NCBI GenBank assembly: GCA_954871525.1 | Contig: CATOZS010000010.1 | Location: 434,001 to 498,000 of the forward strand | From: Parietaria judaica | Taxonomy: Eukaryota > Streptophyta > Magnoliopsida > Rosales > Urticaceae | DNA length: 64,000 nucleotides | Direction of reading: 5' to 3' | Part shown: positions 23,375 to 34,689 of the stretch, in pieces | How the letters are laid out: each line of letters starts with the position of its first letter | How positions within the stretch are numbered: position 1 is the first letter of the stretch | Notes under the pieces: model-generated | Database searches by the model: none | What the model was told of the DNA's origin: nothing | What the model saw: the letters and a program-made list of their open reading frames with translations, nothing else | Position numbers and translations under genes: made by a program

Positions 23375-26300
23375 ACAGAGTCTTTTTCCCAATTTACGCG
23401 AAAGAACCCTAATTAAAAGATATTTTAAACAAAAAATGAACTTCCAAATGCTTAATAATTTGTAATTGTATCACATTTACTTATTTTAATCCTTAAATAG
23501 AGAAGCACTTTCTCGTAGTTTCGATATGAAGCCGTTAATGGGTTAAAACCTTTACCGAAAAGTGTTAAAAGTTGGTTTTCTTGCGAGAGCAAATACGATC
23601 CGTTCTTGATGAAATTTGAGTTGCTAGACCTTCGTTAGGGTGGTATTGCTATAAATTGGGTTAGTTTTGGCATTGAAAGTTTTTGGACCTCTCTTTAAAC
23701 CCACTTTCAACAATTAATGCGTGCTCCAAAAAAAAAAAAAAACAGAGTCTTTTTCCCATTTTACGCGAAAGAACCCTAATTAAAAGATATTTTAAACAAA
23801 AAATGAACTTCCAAATGCTTAATAATGTGTAATTGTATCATATTTACTTATTTAAGTCCCTAAATAGCGAATCACTATCTCGTACTTTCTTTTTGAAGCC
23901 GTTAATGGTTTAAAATCTTTACCGAAAAGTGTTAAAATTGGTATTCTTGTGAGAGCGAATACGATCCATTCTTGATGAAATTTGAGTTGCTAGACCTTCG
24001 TTAGGGAGGTATTGTTATAAATTGGGTTAGTTTTGGCATTAAAAGTTTTTGGAGCTCTCTTTAAACCCAGTTTCAACAGTTAATGCGTGCTCCAAAAAAA
24101 AAACAGAGTCTTCTTCCCATTTTACGCGAAAGAACCCTAATTAAAAGATATTTTAAACTAAAATGAACTACCAAATGCTTAATAATGTGTAATTGTATCA
24201 CATTTACTTATTTTAAACCCGAAATAGCGAAGCAGTTTCTCGTAGTTTCTATATGAAGCCGTTAATGGGTTAAAATCTTTTCCGAAAAGTGTTAAAAATT
24301 GGTTTTCTTGCGAGAGAAAATACGATCCCTTCTTGATAAAATTTGAGTTGCTAGACCTTTGTTAGGGTGGTATTGTTATAAATTGGGTTAGTTTTGGCAT
24401 TAAAAGTTTTTGGACCTCTATTTAAACCCACTTTCAACAATTAATGCGTGCTCCAAAAATAAAACAGAGTCTTTTTCCCATTTTACGCGAAAGAACCCTA
24501 ATTAAAAGATATTTTAAACAAAAAATGAACTGTCAAATGCTTAATAATGTGTAATTGTATCACATTTACTTATTTTAATCCCGAAATAGCGAAGCAGTTT
24601 CTCGTAGTTTCTATATGAAGCCGTTAATGGGTTAAAATCTTTTCCGAAAAGTGTTAAAAATTGGTTTTCTTGCAAGAGAAAATACAATCCCTTCTTGATA
24701 AAATTTGAGTTGCTAGACCTTCGTTAGGGTGGTATTGTTATAAATTGGGTTAGTTTTGGCATTAAAAGTTTTTGGACCTCTCTTTAAACCCACTTTCAAC
24801 AATTAATGCGTGCTCCAAAAATAAAACAGAGTCTTTTTCCCATTTTACGCGAAAGAACCCTAATTAAAAGATATTTTAAACAAAAAATGAATTTCCAAAT
24901 ACTTAATAATGTGTAATTTTATCACATTTACTTATTTTAATCCCTAAATAGAGAAGCACTTTCTCGTAGTTTCTGTATGAAGCCGTTAATGGGTTAAAAT
25001 CTTTACCGAAAAGTGTTACAAGTTGGTTTTCTTGCGAGAGCAAATACGATCCGTTCTTGATGAAATTTGAGTTGCTAGACCTTCGTTAGGGTGGTATTGT
25101 TATAAATTGGGTTAGTTTTGGCATTGAAAGTTTTTGGACCTCTCTTTAAACCCACTTTCAACAATTAATGCGTGCTCCAAAAAAAAAAAAAACAGAGTCT
25201 TTTTCCCATTTTACGCGAAAGAACCCTAATTAAAAGATATTTTAAACAAAAAATGAACTTCCAAATGCTTAATAATGTGTAATTGTATCACATTTACTTA
25301 TTTTAATCCCTAAATAGAGAAGCACCTTCTCGTAGTTTCTATATGAAGCCGTTAATGGGTTAAAATCTTTACCGAAAAGTGTTAAAAGTTGGTTTTCTTG
25401 CGAGAGCAAATACGATCCGTTCTTGATGAAATTTGAGTTGCTAGACCTTCGTTAGGGTGGTATTTTTATAAATTGGGTTAGTTTTGGCATTGAAAGTTTT
25501 TGGACCTCTCTTTAAACCCACTTTCAACAATTAATGCGTGCTCCAAAAAAAAACAGAGTCTTTTTCCCATTTTACGCGAGAGAACCCGAATTAAAAGATA
25601 TTTTAAACAAAAAATGAACTTCCAAATGCTTAATAATGTTTAATTGTATCACATTTACTTATTTTAATCCCGAAATAGCGAAGCAGTTTCTCGTAGTTTC
25701 TATATGAAGCCGTTAATGGGTTAAAATCTTTTCCGAAAAGTGTTAAAAATTGGTTTTCTTGCGAGAGAAAATACGATCCCTTCTTGATAAAATTTGAGTT
25801 GCTAGACCTTCGTTAGGGTGGTATTGTTATAAATTGGGTTAGTTTTGGCATTAAAAGTTTTTGGACCTCTCCTTAAACCCACTTTCAACAATTAATGCGT
25901 GCTCCAAAAATAAAACAGAGTCTTTTTCACATTTTACGCGAAAGAACCCTAATTAAAAGATATTTTAAACAAAAAAAGAACTTCCAAATGCTTAATAATG
26001 TGTAATTGTATCACATTTACTTATTTTAATCCCGAAATAGCGAAGCAGTTTCTCGTAGTTTCTATATGAAGCCGTTAATGGGTTAAAATCTTTTCCGAAA
26101 AGTGTTAAAAATTGGTTTTCTTGCGAGAGAAAATACGATCCCTTCTTGATAAAATTTGAGTTGCTAGACCTTCGTTAGGGTGGTATTGTTATAAATTGGG
26201 TTAGTTTTGGCATTAAAAGTTTTTGGACCTCTCTTTAAACCCACTTTCAACAATTAATGTGTGCTCCAAAAATAAAACAGAGTCTTTTTCCCAATTTACG

Positions 26301-27094
26301 CGAAAGAACCCTAATTAAAAGATATTTTAAACAAAAAATGAACTTCCAAATGCTTAATAATGTGTAATTGTATCACATTTACTTATTTTAATCCTTAAAT
26401 AGAGAAGCACTTTCTCGTAGTTTCGATATGAAGCCGTTAATGGGTTAAAACCTTTACCGAAAAGTGTTAAAAGTTGGTTTTCTTGCGAGAGCAAATACGA
26501 TCCGTTCTTGATGAAATTTGAGTTGCTAGACCTTCGTTAGGGTGGTATTGCTATAAATTGGGTTAGTTTTGGCATTGAAAGTTTTTGGACCTCTCTTTAA
26601 ACCCACTTTCAACAATTAATGCGTGCTCCAAAAAAAAAAAAAACAGAGTCTTTTTCCCATTTTACGCGAAAGAACCCTAATTAAAAGATATTTTAAACAA
26701 AAAATGAACTTCCAAATGCTTAATAATGTGTAATTGTATCATATTTACTTATTTAAGTCCCTAAATAGCGAATCACTATCTCGTACTTTCTTTTTGAAGC
26801 CGTTAATGGTTTAAAATCTTTACCGAAAAGTGTTAAAATTGGTATTCTTGTGAGAGCGAATACGATCCATTCTTGATGAAATTTGAGTTGCTAGACCTTC
26901 GTTAGGGAGGTATTGTTATAAATTGGGTTAGTTTTTGCATTAAAAGTTTTTGGAGCTCTCTTTAAACCCAGTTTCAACAGTTAATGCGTGCTCCAAAAAA
27001 AAAACAGAGTCTTCTTCCCATTTTACGCGAAAGAACCCTAATTAAAAGATATTTTAAACTAAAATGAACTACCAAATGCTTAATAATGTGTAAT

Positions 27095-27456
27095 TGTATC
27101 ACATTTACTTATTTTAAACCCGAAATAGCGAAGCAGTTTCTCGTAGTTTCTATATGAAGCCGTTAATGGGTTAAAATCTTTTCCGAAAAGTGTTAAAAAT
27201 TGGTTTTCTTGCGAGAGAAAATACGATCCCTTCTTGATAAAATTTGAGTTGCTAGACCTTCGTTAGGGTGGTATTGTTATAAATTGGGTTAGTTTTGGCA
27301 TTAAAAGTTTTTGGACCTCTCTTTAAACCCACTTTCAACAATTAATGTGTGCTCCAAAAATAAAACAGAGTCTTTTTCCCAATTTACGCGAAAGAACCCT
27401 AATTAAAAGATATTTTAAACAAAAAATGAACTTCCAAATGCTTAATAATGTGTAAT
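27095..27456 (+). repeat. B/B chimera at a three-monomer duplication junction
   Basis: The 5' end matches the seventh monomer of the 8-mer (24194: 'taaacccgaaa'), while the rest matches the fourth (23105 and 26007: 'cttcgtt', 'aatgtgtgctcc', 'cccaattta'). It is followed at 27457 and 27823 by fresh copies of the fifth and sixth monomers. The result is that 26369-27456 is repeated as 27457-28544, a period of 1088 bp, exactly three monomers. The crossover lies between about 27122 and 27260. Confidence 0.85.
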
Positions 27457-30400
27457 TGTATCACATTTACTTATTTTAATCCTTAAATAGAGAAGCACTT
27501 TCTCGTAGTTTCGATATGAAGCCGTTAATGGGTTAAAACCTTTACCGAAAAGTGTTAAAAGTTGGTTTTCTTGCGAGAGCAAATACGATCCGTTCTTGAT
27601 GAAATTTGAGTTGCTAGACCTTCGTTAGGGTGGTATTGCTATAAATTGGGTTAGTTTTGGCATTGAAAGTTTTTGGACCTCTCTTTAAACCCACTTTCAA
27701 CAATTAATGCGTGCTCCAAAAAAAAAAAAAACAGAGTCTTTTTCCCATTTTACGCGAAAGAACCCTAATTAAAAGATATTTTAAACAAAAAATGAACTTC
27801 CAAATGCTTAATAATGTGTAATTGTATCATATTTACTTATTTAAGTCCCTAAATAGCGAATCACTATCTCGTACTTTCTTTTTGAAGCCGTTAATGGTTT
27901 AAAATCTTTACCGAAAAGTGTTAAAATTGGTATTCTTGTGAGAGCGAATACGATCCATTCTTGATGAAATTTGAGTTGCTAGACCTTCGTTAGGGAGGTA
28001 TTGTTATAAATTGGGTTAGTTTTTGCATTAAAAGTTTTTGGAGCTCTCTTTAAACCCAGTTTCAACAGTTAATGCGTGCTCCAAAAAAAAAACAGAGTCT
28101 TCTTCCCATTTTACGCGAAAGAACCCTAATTAAAAGATATTTTAAACTAAAATGAACTACCAAATGCTTAATAATGTGTAATTGTATCACATTTACTTAT
28201 TTTAAACCCGAAATAGCGAAGCAGTTTCTCGTAGTTTCTATATGAAGCCGTTAATGGGTTAAAATCTTTTCCGAAAAGTGTTAAAAATTGGTTTTCTTGC
28301 GAGAGAAAATACGATCCCTTCTTGATAAAATTTGAGTTGCTAGACCTTTGTTAGGGTGGTATTGTTATAAATTGGGTTAGTTTTGGCATTAAAAGTTTTT
28401 GGACCTCTATTTAAACCCACTTTCAACAATTAATGCGTGCTCCAAAAATAAAACAGAGTCTTTTTCCCATTTTACGCGAAAGAACCCTAATTAAAAGATA
28501 TTTTAAACAAAAAATGAACTGTCAAATGCTTAATAATGTGTAATTGTATCACATTTACTTATTTTAATCCCGAAATAGCGAAGCAGTTTTTCGTAGTTTC
28601 TATATGAAGCCGTTAATGGGTTAAAATCTTTTCCGAAAAGTGTTAAAAATTGGTTTTCTTGCAAGAGAAAATACAATCCCTTCTTGATAAAATTTGAGTT
28701 GCTAGACCTTCGTTAGGGTGGTATTGTTATAAATTGGGTTAGTTTTGGCATTAAAAGTTTTTGGACCTCTCTTTAAACCCACTTTCAACAATTAATGCGT
28801 GCTCCAAAAATAAAACAGAGTCTTTTTCCCATTTTACGCGAAAGAACCCTAATTAAAAGATATTTTAAACAAAAAATGAACTTCCAAATGCTTAATAATG
28901 TGTAATTGTATCACATTTACTTATTTTAATCCTTAAATAGAGAAGCACTTTCTCGTAGTTTCTATATGAAGCCGTTAATGGGTTAAAACCTTTACCGAAA
29001 AGTGTTAAAAGTTGGTTTTCTTGCGAGAGCAAATACGATCCGTTCTTGATGAAATTTTAGTTGCTAGACCTTCGTTAGGGTGGTATTGCTATAAATTGGG
29101 TTAGTTTTGGCATTGAAAGTTTTTGGACCTCTCTTTAAACCCACTTTCAACAATTAATGCGTGCTCCAAAAAAAAAAAACAGAGTCTTTTTCCCATTTTA
29201 CGCGAAAGAACCCTAATTAAAATATATTTTAAACAAAAAATGAACTTCCAAATGCTTAATAATGTGTAATTGTATCATATTTACTTATTTAAGTCCCTAA
29301 ATAGCGAATCACTATCTCGTAGTTTCTTTTTGAAGCCGTTAATGGTTTAAAATCTTTACCGAAAAGTGTTAAAATTGGTATTCTTGTGAGAGCGAATACG
29401 ATCCATTCTTGATGAAATTTGAGTTGCTAGACCTTCGTTAGGGAGGTATTGTTATAAATTGGGTTAGTTTTGGCATTAAAAGTTTTTGGAGCTCTCTTTA
29501 AACCCAGTTTCAACAGTTAATGCGTGCTCCAAAAAAAAAACAGAGTCTTCTTCCCATTTTACGCGAAAGAACCCTAATTAAAAGATATTTTAAACTAAAA
29601 TGAACTACCAAATGCTTAATAATGTGTAATTGTATCACATTTACTTATTTTAATCCCGAAATAGCGAAGCAGTTTCTCGTAGTTTCTATATGAAGCCGTT
29701 AATGGGTTAAAATCTTTTCCGAAAAGTGTTAAAAATTGGTTTTCTTGCGAGAGAAAATACGATCCCTTCTTGATAAAATTTGAGTTGCTAGACCTTTGTT
29801 AGGGTGGTATTGTTATAAATTGGGTTAGTTTTGGCATTAAACGTTTTTGGACCTCTATTTAAACCCACTTTCAACAATTAATGCGTGCTCCAAAAATAAA
29901 ACAGAGTCTTTTTCCCATTTTACGCGAAAGAACCCTAATTAAAAGATATTTTAAACAAAAAATGAACTTCCAAATGCTTAATAATGTGTAATTGTATCAC
30001 ATTTACTTATTTTAATCCCGAAATAGCGAAGCAGTTTCTCGTAGTTTCTATATGAAGCCGTTAATGGGTTAAAATCTTTTCCGAAAAGTGTTAAAAATTG
30101 GTTTTCTTGCAAGAGAAAATACGATCCCTTCTTGATAAAATTTGAGTTGCTAGACCTTCGTTAGGGTGGTATTGTTATAAATTGGGTTAGTTTTGGCATT
30201 AAAAGTTTTTGGACCTCTCTTTAAACCCACTTTCAACAATTAATGCGTGCTCCAAAAATAAAACAGAGTCTTTTTCCCATTTTACGCGAAAGAACCCTAA
30301 TTAAAAGATATTTTAAACAAAAAATGAACTTCCAAATGCTTAATAATGTGTAATTGTATCACATTTACTTATTTTAATCCTTAAATAGAGAAGCACTTTC

Positions 30401-32892
30401 TCGTAGTTTCTATATGAAGCCGTTAATGGGTTAAAACCTTTACCGAAAAGTGTTAAAAGTTGGTTTTCTTGCGAGAGCAAATACGATCCGTTCTTGATGA
30501 AATTTGAGTTGCTAGACCTTCGTTAGGGTGGTATTGCTATAAATTGGGTTAGTTTTGGCATTGAAAGTTTTTGGACCTCTCTTTAAACCCACTTTCAACA
30601 ATTAATGCGTGCTCCAAAAAAAAAAAAAACAGAGTCTTTTTCCCATTTTACGCGAAAGAACCCTAATTAAAAGATATTTTAAACAAAAAATGAACTTCCA
30701 AATGCTTAATAATGTGTAATTGTATCATATTTACTTATTTAAGTCCCTAAATAGCGAATCACTATCTCGTAGTTTCTTTTTGAAGCCGTTAATGGTTTAA
30801 AATCTTTAACGAAAAGTGTTAAAATTGGTATTCTTGTGAGAGCGAATACGATCCATTCTTGATGAAATTTGAGTTGCTAGACCTTTGTTAGGGAGGTATT
30901 GTTATAAATTGGGTTAGTTTTGGCATTAAAAGTTTTTGGAGCTCTCTTTAAACCCAGTTTCAACAGTTAATGCGTGCTCCAAAAAAAAAAAACAGAGTCT
31001 TCTTCCCATTTTACGCGAAAGAACCCTAATTAAAAGATATTTTAAACTAAAATGAACTACCAAATGCTTAATAATGTGTAATTGTATCACATTTACTTAT
31101 TTTAATCCCGAAATAGCGAAGCAGTTTCTCGTAGTTTCTATATGAAGCCGTTAATGGGTTAAAATCTTTTCCGAAAAGTGTTAAAAATTGGTTTTCTTGC
31201 GAGAGAAAATACGATCCCTTCTTGATAAAATTTGAGTTGCTAGACCTTTGTTAGGGTGGTATTGTTATAAATTGGGTTAGTTTTGGCATTAAACGTTTTT
31301 GGACCTCTATTTAAACCAACTTTCAACAATTAATGCGTGCTCCAAAAATAAAACAGAGTCTTTTTCCCATTTTACGCGAAAGAACCCTAATTAAAAGATA
31401 TTTTAAACAAAAAATGAACTTCCAAATGCTTAATAATGTGTAATTGTATCACATTTACTTATTTTAATCCCGAAATAGCGAAGCAGTTTCTCGTAGTTTC
31501 TATATGAAGCCGTTAATGGGTTAAAATCTTTTCCGAAAAGTGTTAAAAATTGGTTTTCTTGCAAGAGAAAATACGATCCCTTCTTGATAAAATTTGAGTT
31601 GCTAGACCTTCGTTAGGGTGGTATTGTTATAAATTGGGTTAGTTTTGGCATTAAAAGTTTTTGGACCTCTCTTTAAACCCACTTTCAACAATTAATGCGT
31701 GCTCCAAAAATAAAACAGAGTCTTTTTCCCATTTTACGCGAAAGAACCCTAATTAAAAGATATTTTAAACAAAAAATGAACTTCCATATGCTTAATAATG
31801 TGTAATTGTATCACATTTACTTATTTTAATCCTTAAATAGAGAAGGACTTTCTCGTAGTTTCTATATGAAGCCGTTAATGGGTTAAAACCTTTACCGAAA
31901 AGTGTTAAAAGTTGGTTTTCTTGCGAGAGCAAATACGATCCGTTCTTGATGAAATTTGAGTTGCTAGACCTTCGTTAGGGTGGTATTGCTATAAATTGGG
32001 TTAGTTTTGGCATTGAAAGTTTTTGGACCTCTCTTTAAACCCACTTTCAACAATTAATGCGTGCTCCAAAAAAAAAAACTGAGTCTTTTTCCCATTTTAC
32101 GCGAAAGAACCCTAATTAAAAGATATTTTAAACAAAAAATGAACTTCCAAATGCTTAATAATGTGTAATTGTATCATATTTACTTATTTAAGTCCCTAAA
32201 TAGCGAATCACTATCTCGTAGTTTCTTTTTGAAGCCGTTAATGGTTTAAAATCTTTACCGAAAAGTGTTAAAATTGGTATTCTTGTGAGAGCGAATACGA
32301 TCCATTCTTGATGAAATTTGAGTTGCTAGACCTTCGTTAGGGTGGTATTGTTATAAATTGGGTTAGTTTTGGCATTAAAAGTTTTTGGAGCTCTCTTTAA
32401 ACCCAGTTTCAACAGTTAATGCGTGCTCCAAAAAAAAAAACAGAGTCTTCTTCCCATTTTACGCGAAAGAACCCTAATTAAAAGATATTTTAAACTAAAA
32501 TGAACTACCAAATGCTTAATAATGTGTAATTGTATCACATTTACTTATTTTAATCCCGAAATAGCGAAGCAGTTTCTCGTAGTTTTTATATGAAGCCGTT
32601 AATGGGTTAAAATCTTTTCCGAAAAGTGTTAAAAATTGGTTTTCTTGCGAGAAAAAATACGATCCCTTCCTTATAATATTTGAGTTGCTAGACCTTCGTT
32701 AGGGTGGTATTGATATAAATTGGGTTAGTTTTGGCATTAAAAGTTTTTGGACCTCTCTTTAAACCCACTTTCAACAATTAATGCGTGCTCCAAAAATAAA
32801 ACAGAGTCTTTTTCCCATTTTACGCGAAAGAACCCTAATTAAAAGATATTTTAAACAAAAAATGAACTTCCAAATGCTTAATAATGTGTAAT

Positions 32893-34327
32893 TGTATCAC
32901 ATTTACTTATTTTAATCCCGAAATAGCGAAGCAGTTTCTCGTAGTTTCTATATGAAGCCGTTAATGGGTTAAAATCTTTTCCGAAAAGTGTTAAAAATTG
33001 GTTTTCTTGCAAGAGAAAATACGATCCCTTCTTGATAAAATTTATGTTGCTAGACCTTCGTTAGGGTGGTATTGTTATAAATTGGGTTAGTTTTGGCATT
33101 AAAAGTTTTTGGACCTCTCTTTAAACCCACTTTCAACAATTAATGCGTGCTCCAAAAAAAAAACAGAGTCTTTTTCCCATTTTACGCGAAAGAACCCTAA
33201 TTAAAAGATATTTTAAACAAAAAATGAACTTCCAAATACTTAATAATGTGTAATTGTATCACATTTACTTATTTTAATCCCGAAATAGCGAAGCAGTTTC
33301 TCGTAGTTTCTATATGAAGCCGTTAATGGGTTAAAATCTTTTCCGAAAAGTGTTAAAAATTGGTTTTCTTGCGAGAGAAAATACGATCCCTTCTTGATAA
33401 AATTTATGTTGCTAGACCTTCGTTAGGGTGGTATTGTTATAAATTGGGTTAGTTTTGGCATTAAAAGTTTTTGGACCTCTCTTTAAACCCACTTTCAACA
33501 ATTAATGCGTGCTCCAAAAATAAAACAGAGTCTTTTTCCCATTTTACGCGAAAGAACCCTAATTAAAAGATATTTTAAACAAAAAATGAACTTCCAAATG
33601 CTTAATAATGTGTAATTGTATCACATTTACTTATTTTAATCCCGAAATAGCGAAGCAGTTTCTCGTAGTTTCTATATGAAGCCGTTAATGGGTTAAAATC
33701 TTTTCCGAAAAGTGTTAAAAATTGGTTTTCTTGCAAGAGAAAATACGATCCCTTCTTGATAAAATTTATGTTGCTAGACCTTCGTTAGGGTGGTATTGTT
33801 ATAAATTGGGTTAGTTTTGGCATTAAAAGTTTTTGGACCTCTCTTTAAACCCACTTTCAACAATTAATGCGTGCTCCAAAAATAAAACACAGTCTTTTTC
33901 CCATTTTACGCGAAAGAACCCTAATTAAAAGATATTTTAAACAAAAAATGAACTTCCAAATACTTAATAATGTGTAATTGTATCACATTTACTTATTTTA
34001 ATCCCGAAATAGCGAAGCAGTTTCTCGTAGTTTCTATATGAAGCCGTTAATGGGTTAAAATCTTTTCCGAAAAGTGTTAAAAATTGGTTTTCTTGCAAGA
34101 GAAAATACGATCCCTTCTTGATAAAATTTATTTTGCTAGACCTATTGTTATAAATTGGGTTAGTTTTGGCATTAAAAGTTTTTGGACCTCTCTTTAAACC
34201 CACTTTCAACAATTAATGCGTGCTCGAAAAATAAAACAGAGTCTTTTTCCCATTTTACGCGAAAGAACCCTAATTAAAAGATATTTTAAACAAAAAATGA
34301 ACTTCCAAATGCTTATTAATGTGTAAT
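32893..34327 (+). repeat. Run of four consecutive B monomers
   Basis: Monomers at 32893, 33255, 33617 and 33979 are all type B. The first three carry 'tttatgttgc' where others have 'tttgagttgc'; the last has 'tttattttgc'. Copies 32893, 33617 and 33979 have 'ttgcaagag', and 33255 has 'ttgcgagag'. This is expansion at the single-monomer or dimer level inside a 4-mer HOR, ending in the deleted copy. Confidence 0.85.
33979..34327 (+). repeat. B monomer with 13-bp deletion (349 bp)
   Basis: At about 34142 the sequence reads 'gctagacctattgttat'. All neighbours have 13 more bases here ('tcgttagggtggt'). The deletion removes most of the best conserved block of the monomer, including the 'cttcgttagggtggtat' motif. 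It also shifts the minus-strand frame past a TAG stop (the complement of 'cta' in 'gctagacc'), which creates the only long open frame in the window, 33964-34212. That frame starts on TTG, has no recognisable domain and spans ordinary repeat sequence, so I do not call it a gene. Confidence 0.93.
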
Positions 34328-34689
34328 TGTATCACATTTACTTATTTTAATCCCGAAATAGCGAAGCAGTTTCTCGTAGTTTCTAAATGAAGCCGTTAAT
34401 GGGTTAAAATCTTTTCCGAAAAGTGTTAAAAATTGGTTTTCTTGCAAGAGCAAATACGATCCGTTCTTGAAGAAATTTGAGTTGCTAGACCTTCGTTAGG
34501 GTGGTATTGTTATAAATTGGGTTAGTTTTGGCATTAAAAGTTTTTGGACCTCTCTTTAAACCCACTTTCAACAATTAATGCGTGCTCCAAAAATAAAACA
34601 GAGTCTTTTTCCCATTTTACGCGAAAGAACCCTAATTAAAAGATATTTTAAACAAAAAATGAACTTCCAAATGCTTAATAATGTGTAAT
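34328..34689 (+). repeat. B/A chimeric monomer
   Basis: B markers run from the start ('cccgaaa', 'gcag', 'ttttccg', 'ttgcaagag'). They are followed by A markers 'caaatacgatccgttc' and 'ttgaagaaatttgag', then a B-like end with 'ccaaaaataaaac'. It marks the boundary between the B run and the A-C-B domain. Confidence 0.75.

Larger units (their letters stand above)
22018..27456 (+). repeat. HOR domain 7: 8-mer A-A-B-B-A-C-B-B (~2902 bp)
   Basis: First copy starts: 22018, 22382, 22743, 23105, 23467, 23834, 24194, 24556. Second copy: 24918, 25284, 25645, 26007, 26369, 26735, 27095 (the last a chimera). Matching starts differ by 2900-2902 bp. The markers are strong: 'gcgagagaacccgaatt' at the end of the second monomer, 'ctccttaaac' and 'tttttcacatt' in the third, 'aatgtgtgctcc' and 'cccaattta' in the fourth, 'cttaaatagagaag' and 'cgatatg' in the fifth, 'cgtactttc' and 'gggaggtatt' in the sixth, 'taaacccgaaa' in the seventh. 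The segments 22743-24193 and 25645-27094 look nearly identical, so this is a young duplication or an assembly duplication. Confidence 0.9.
27457..34689 (+). repeat. HOR domain 8: 4-mer A-C-B-B (~1449 bp) with a B run
   Basis: Starts: 27457, 27823, 28183, 28545; 28907, 29271, 29631, 29993; 30355, 30721, 31083, 31445; 31807, 32170, 32531, 32893; then extra B monomers at 33255, 33617, 33979 and a B/A chimera at 34328. Markers: A with 'cttaaatagagaag' and 'aaaccttta'; C with 'aatggttt', 'gagtcttcttcc' and 'aaactaaaatgaactacc'; first B with 'cctttgtt' and 'ctctattt'; second B with 'ttgcaagag'. The 4-mer is the right half of the 8-mer of domain 7, amplified on its own. Confidence 0.92.

Noticed and set aside
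33964..34212. 82-codon open frame on the minus strand as a gene
   Set aside because: It begins on TTG, lies wholly in repeat sequence, resembles no family, and is open only because of a 13-bp deletion that bypasses the stop present in every other copy.
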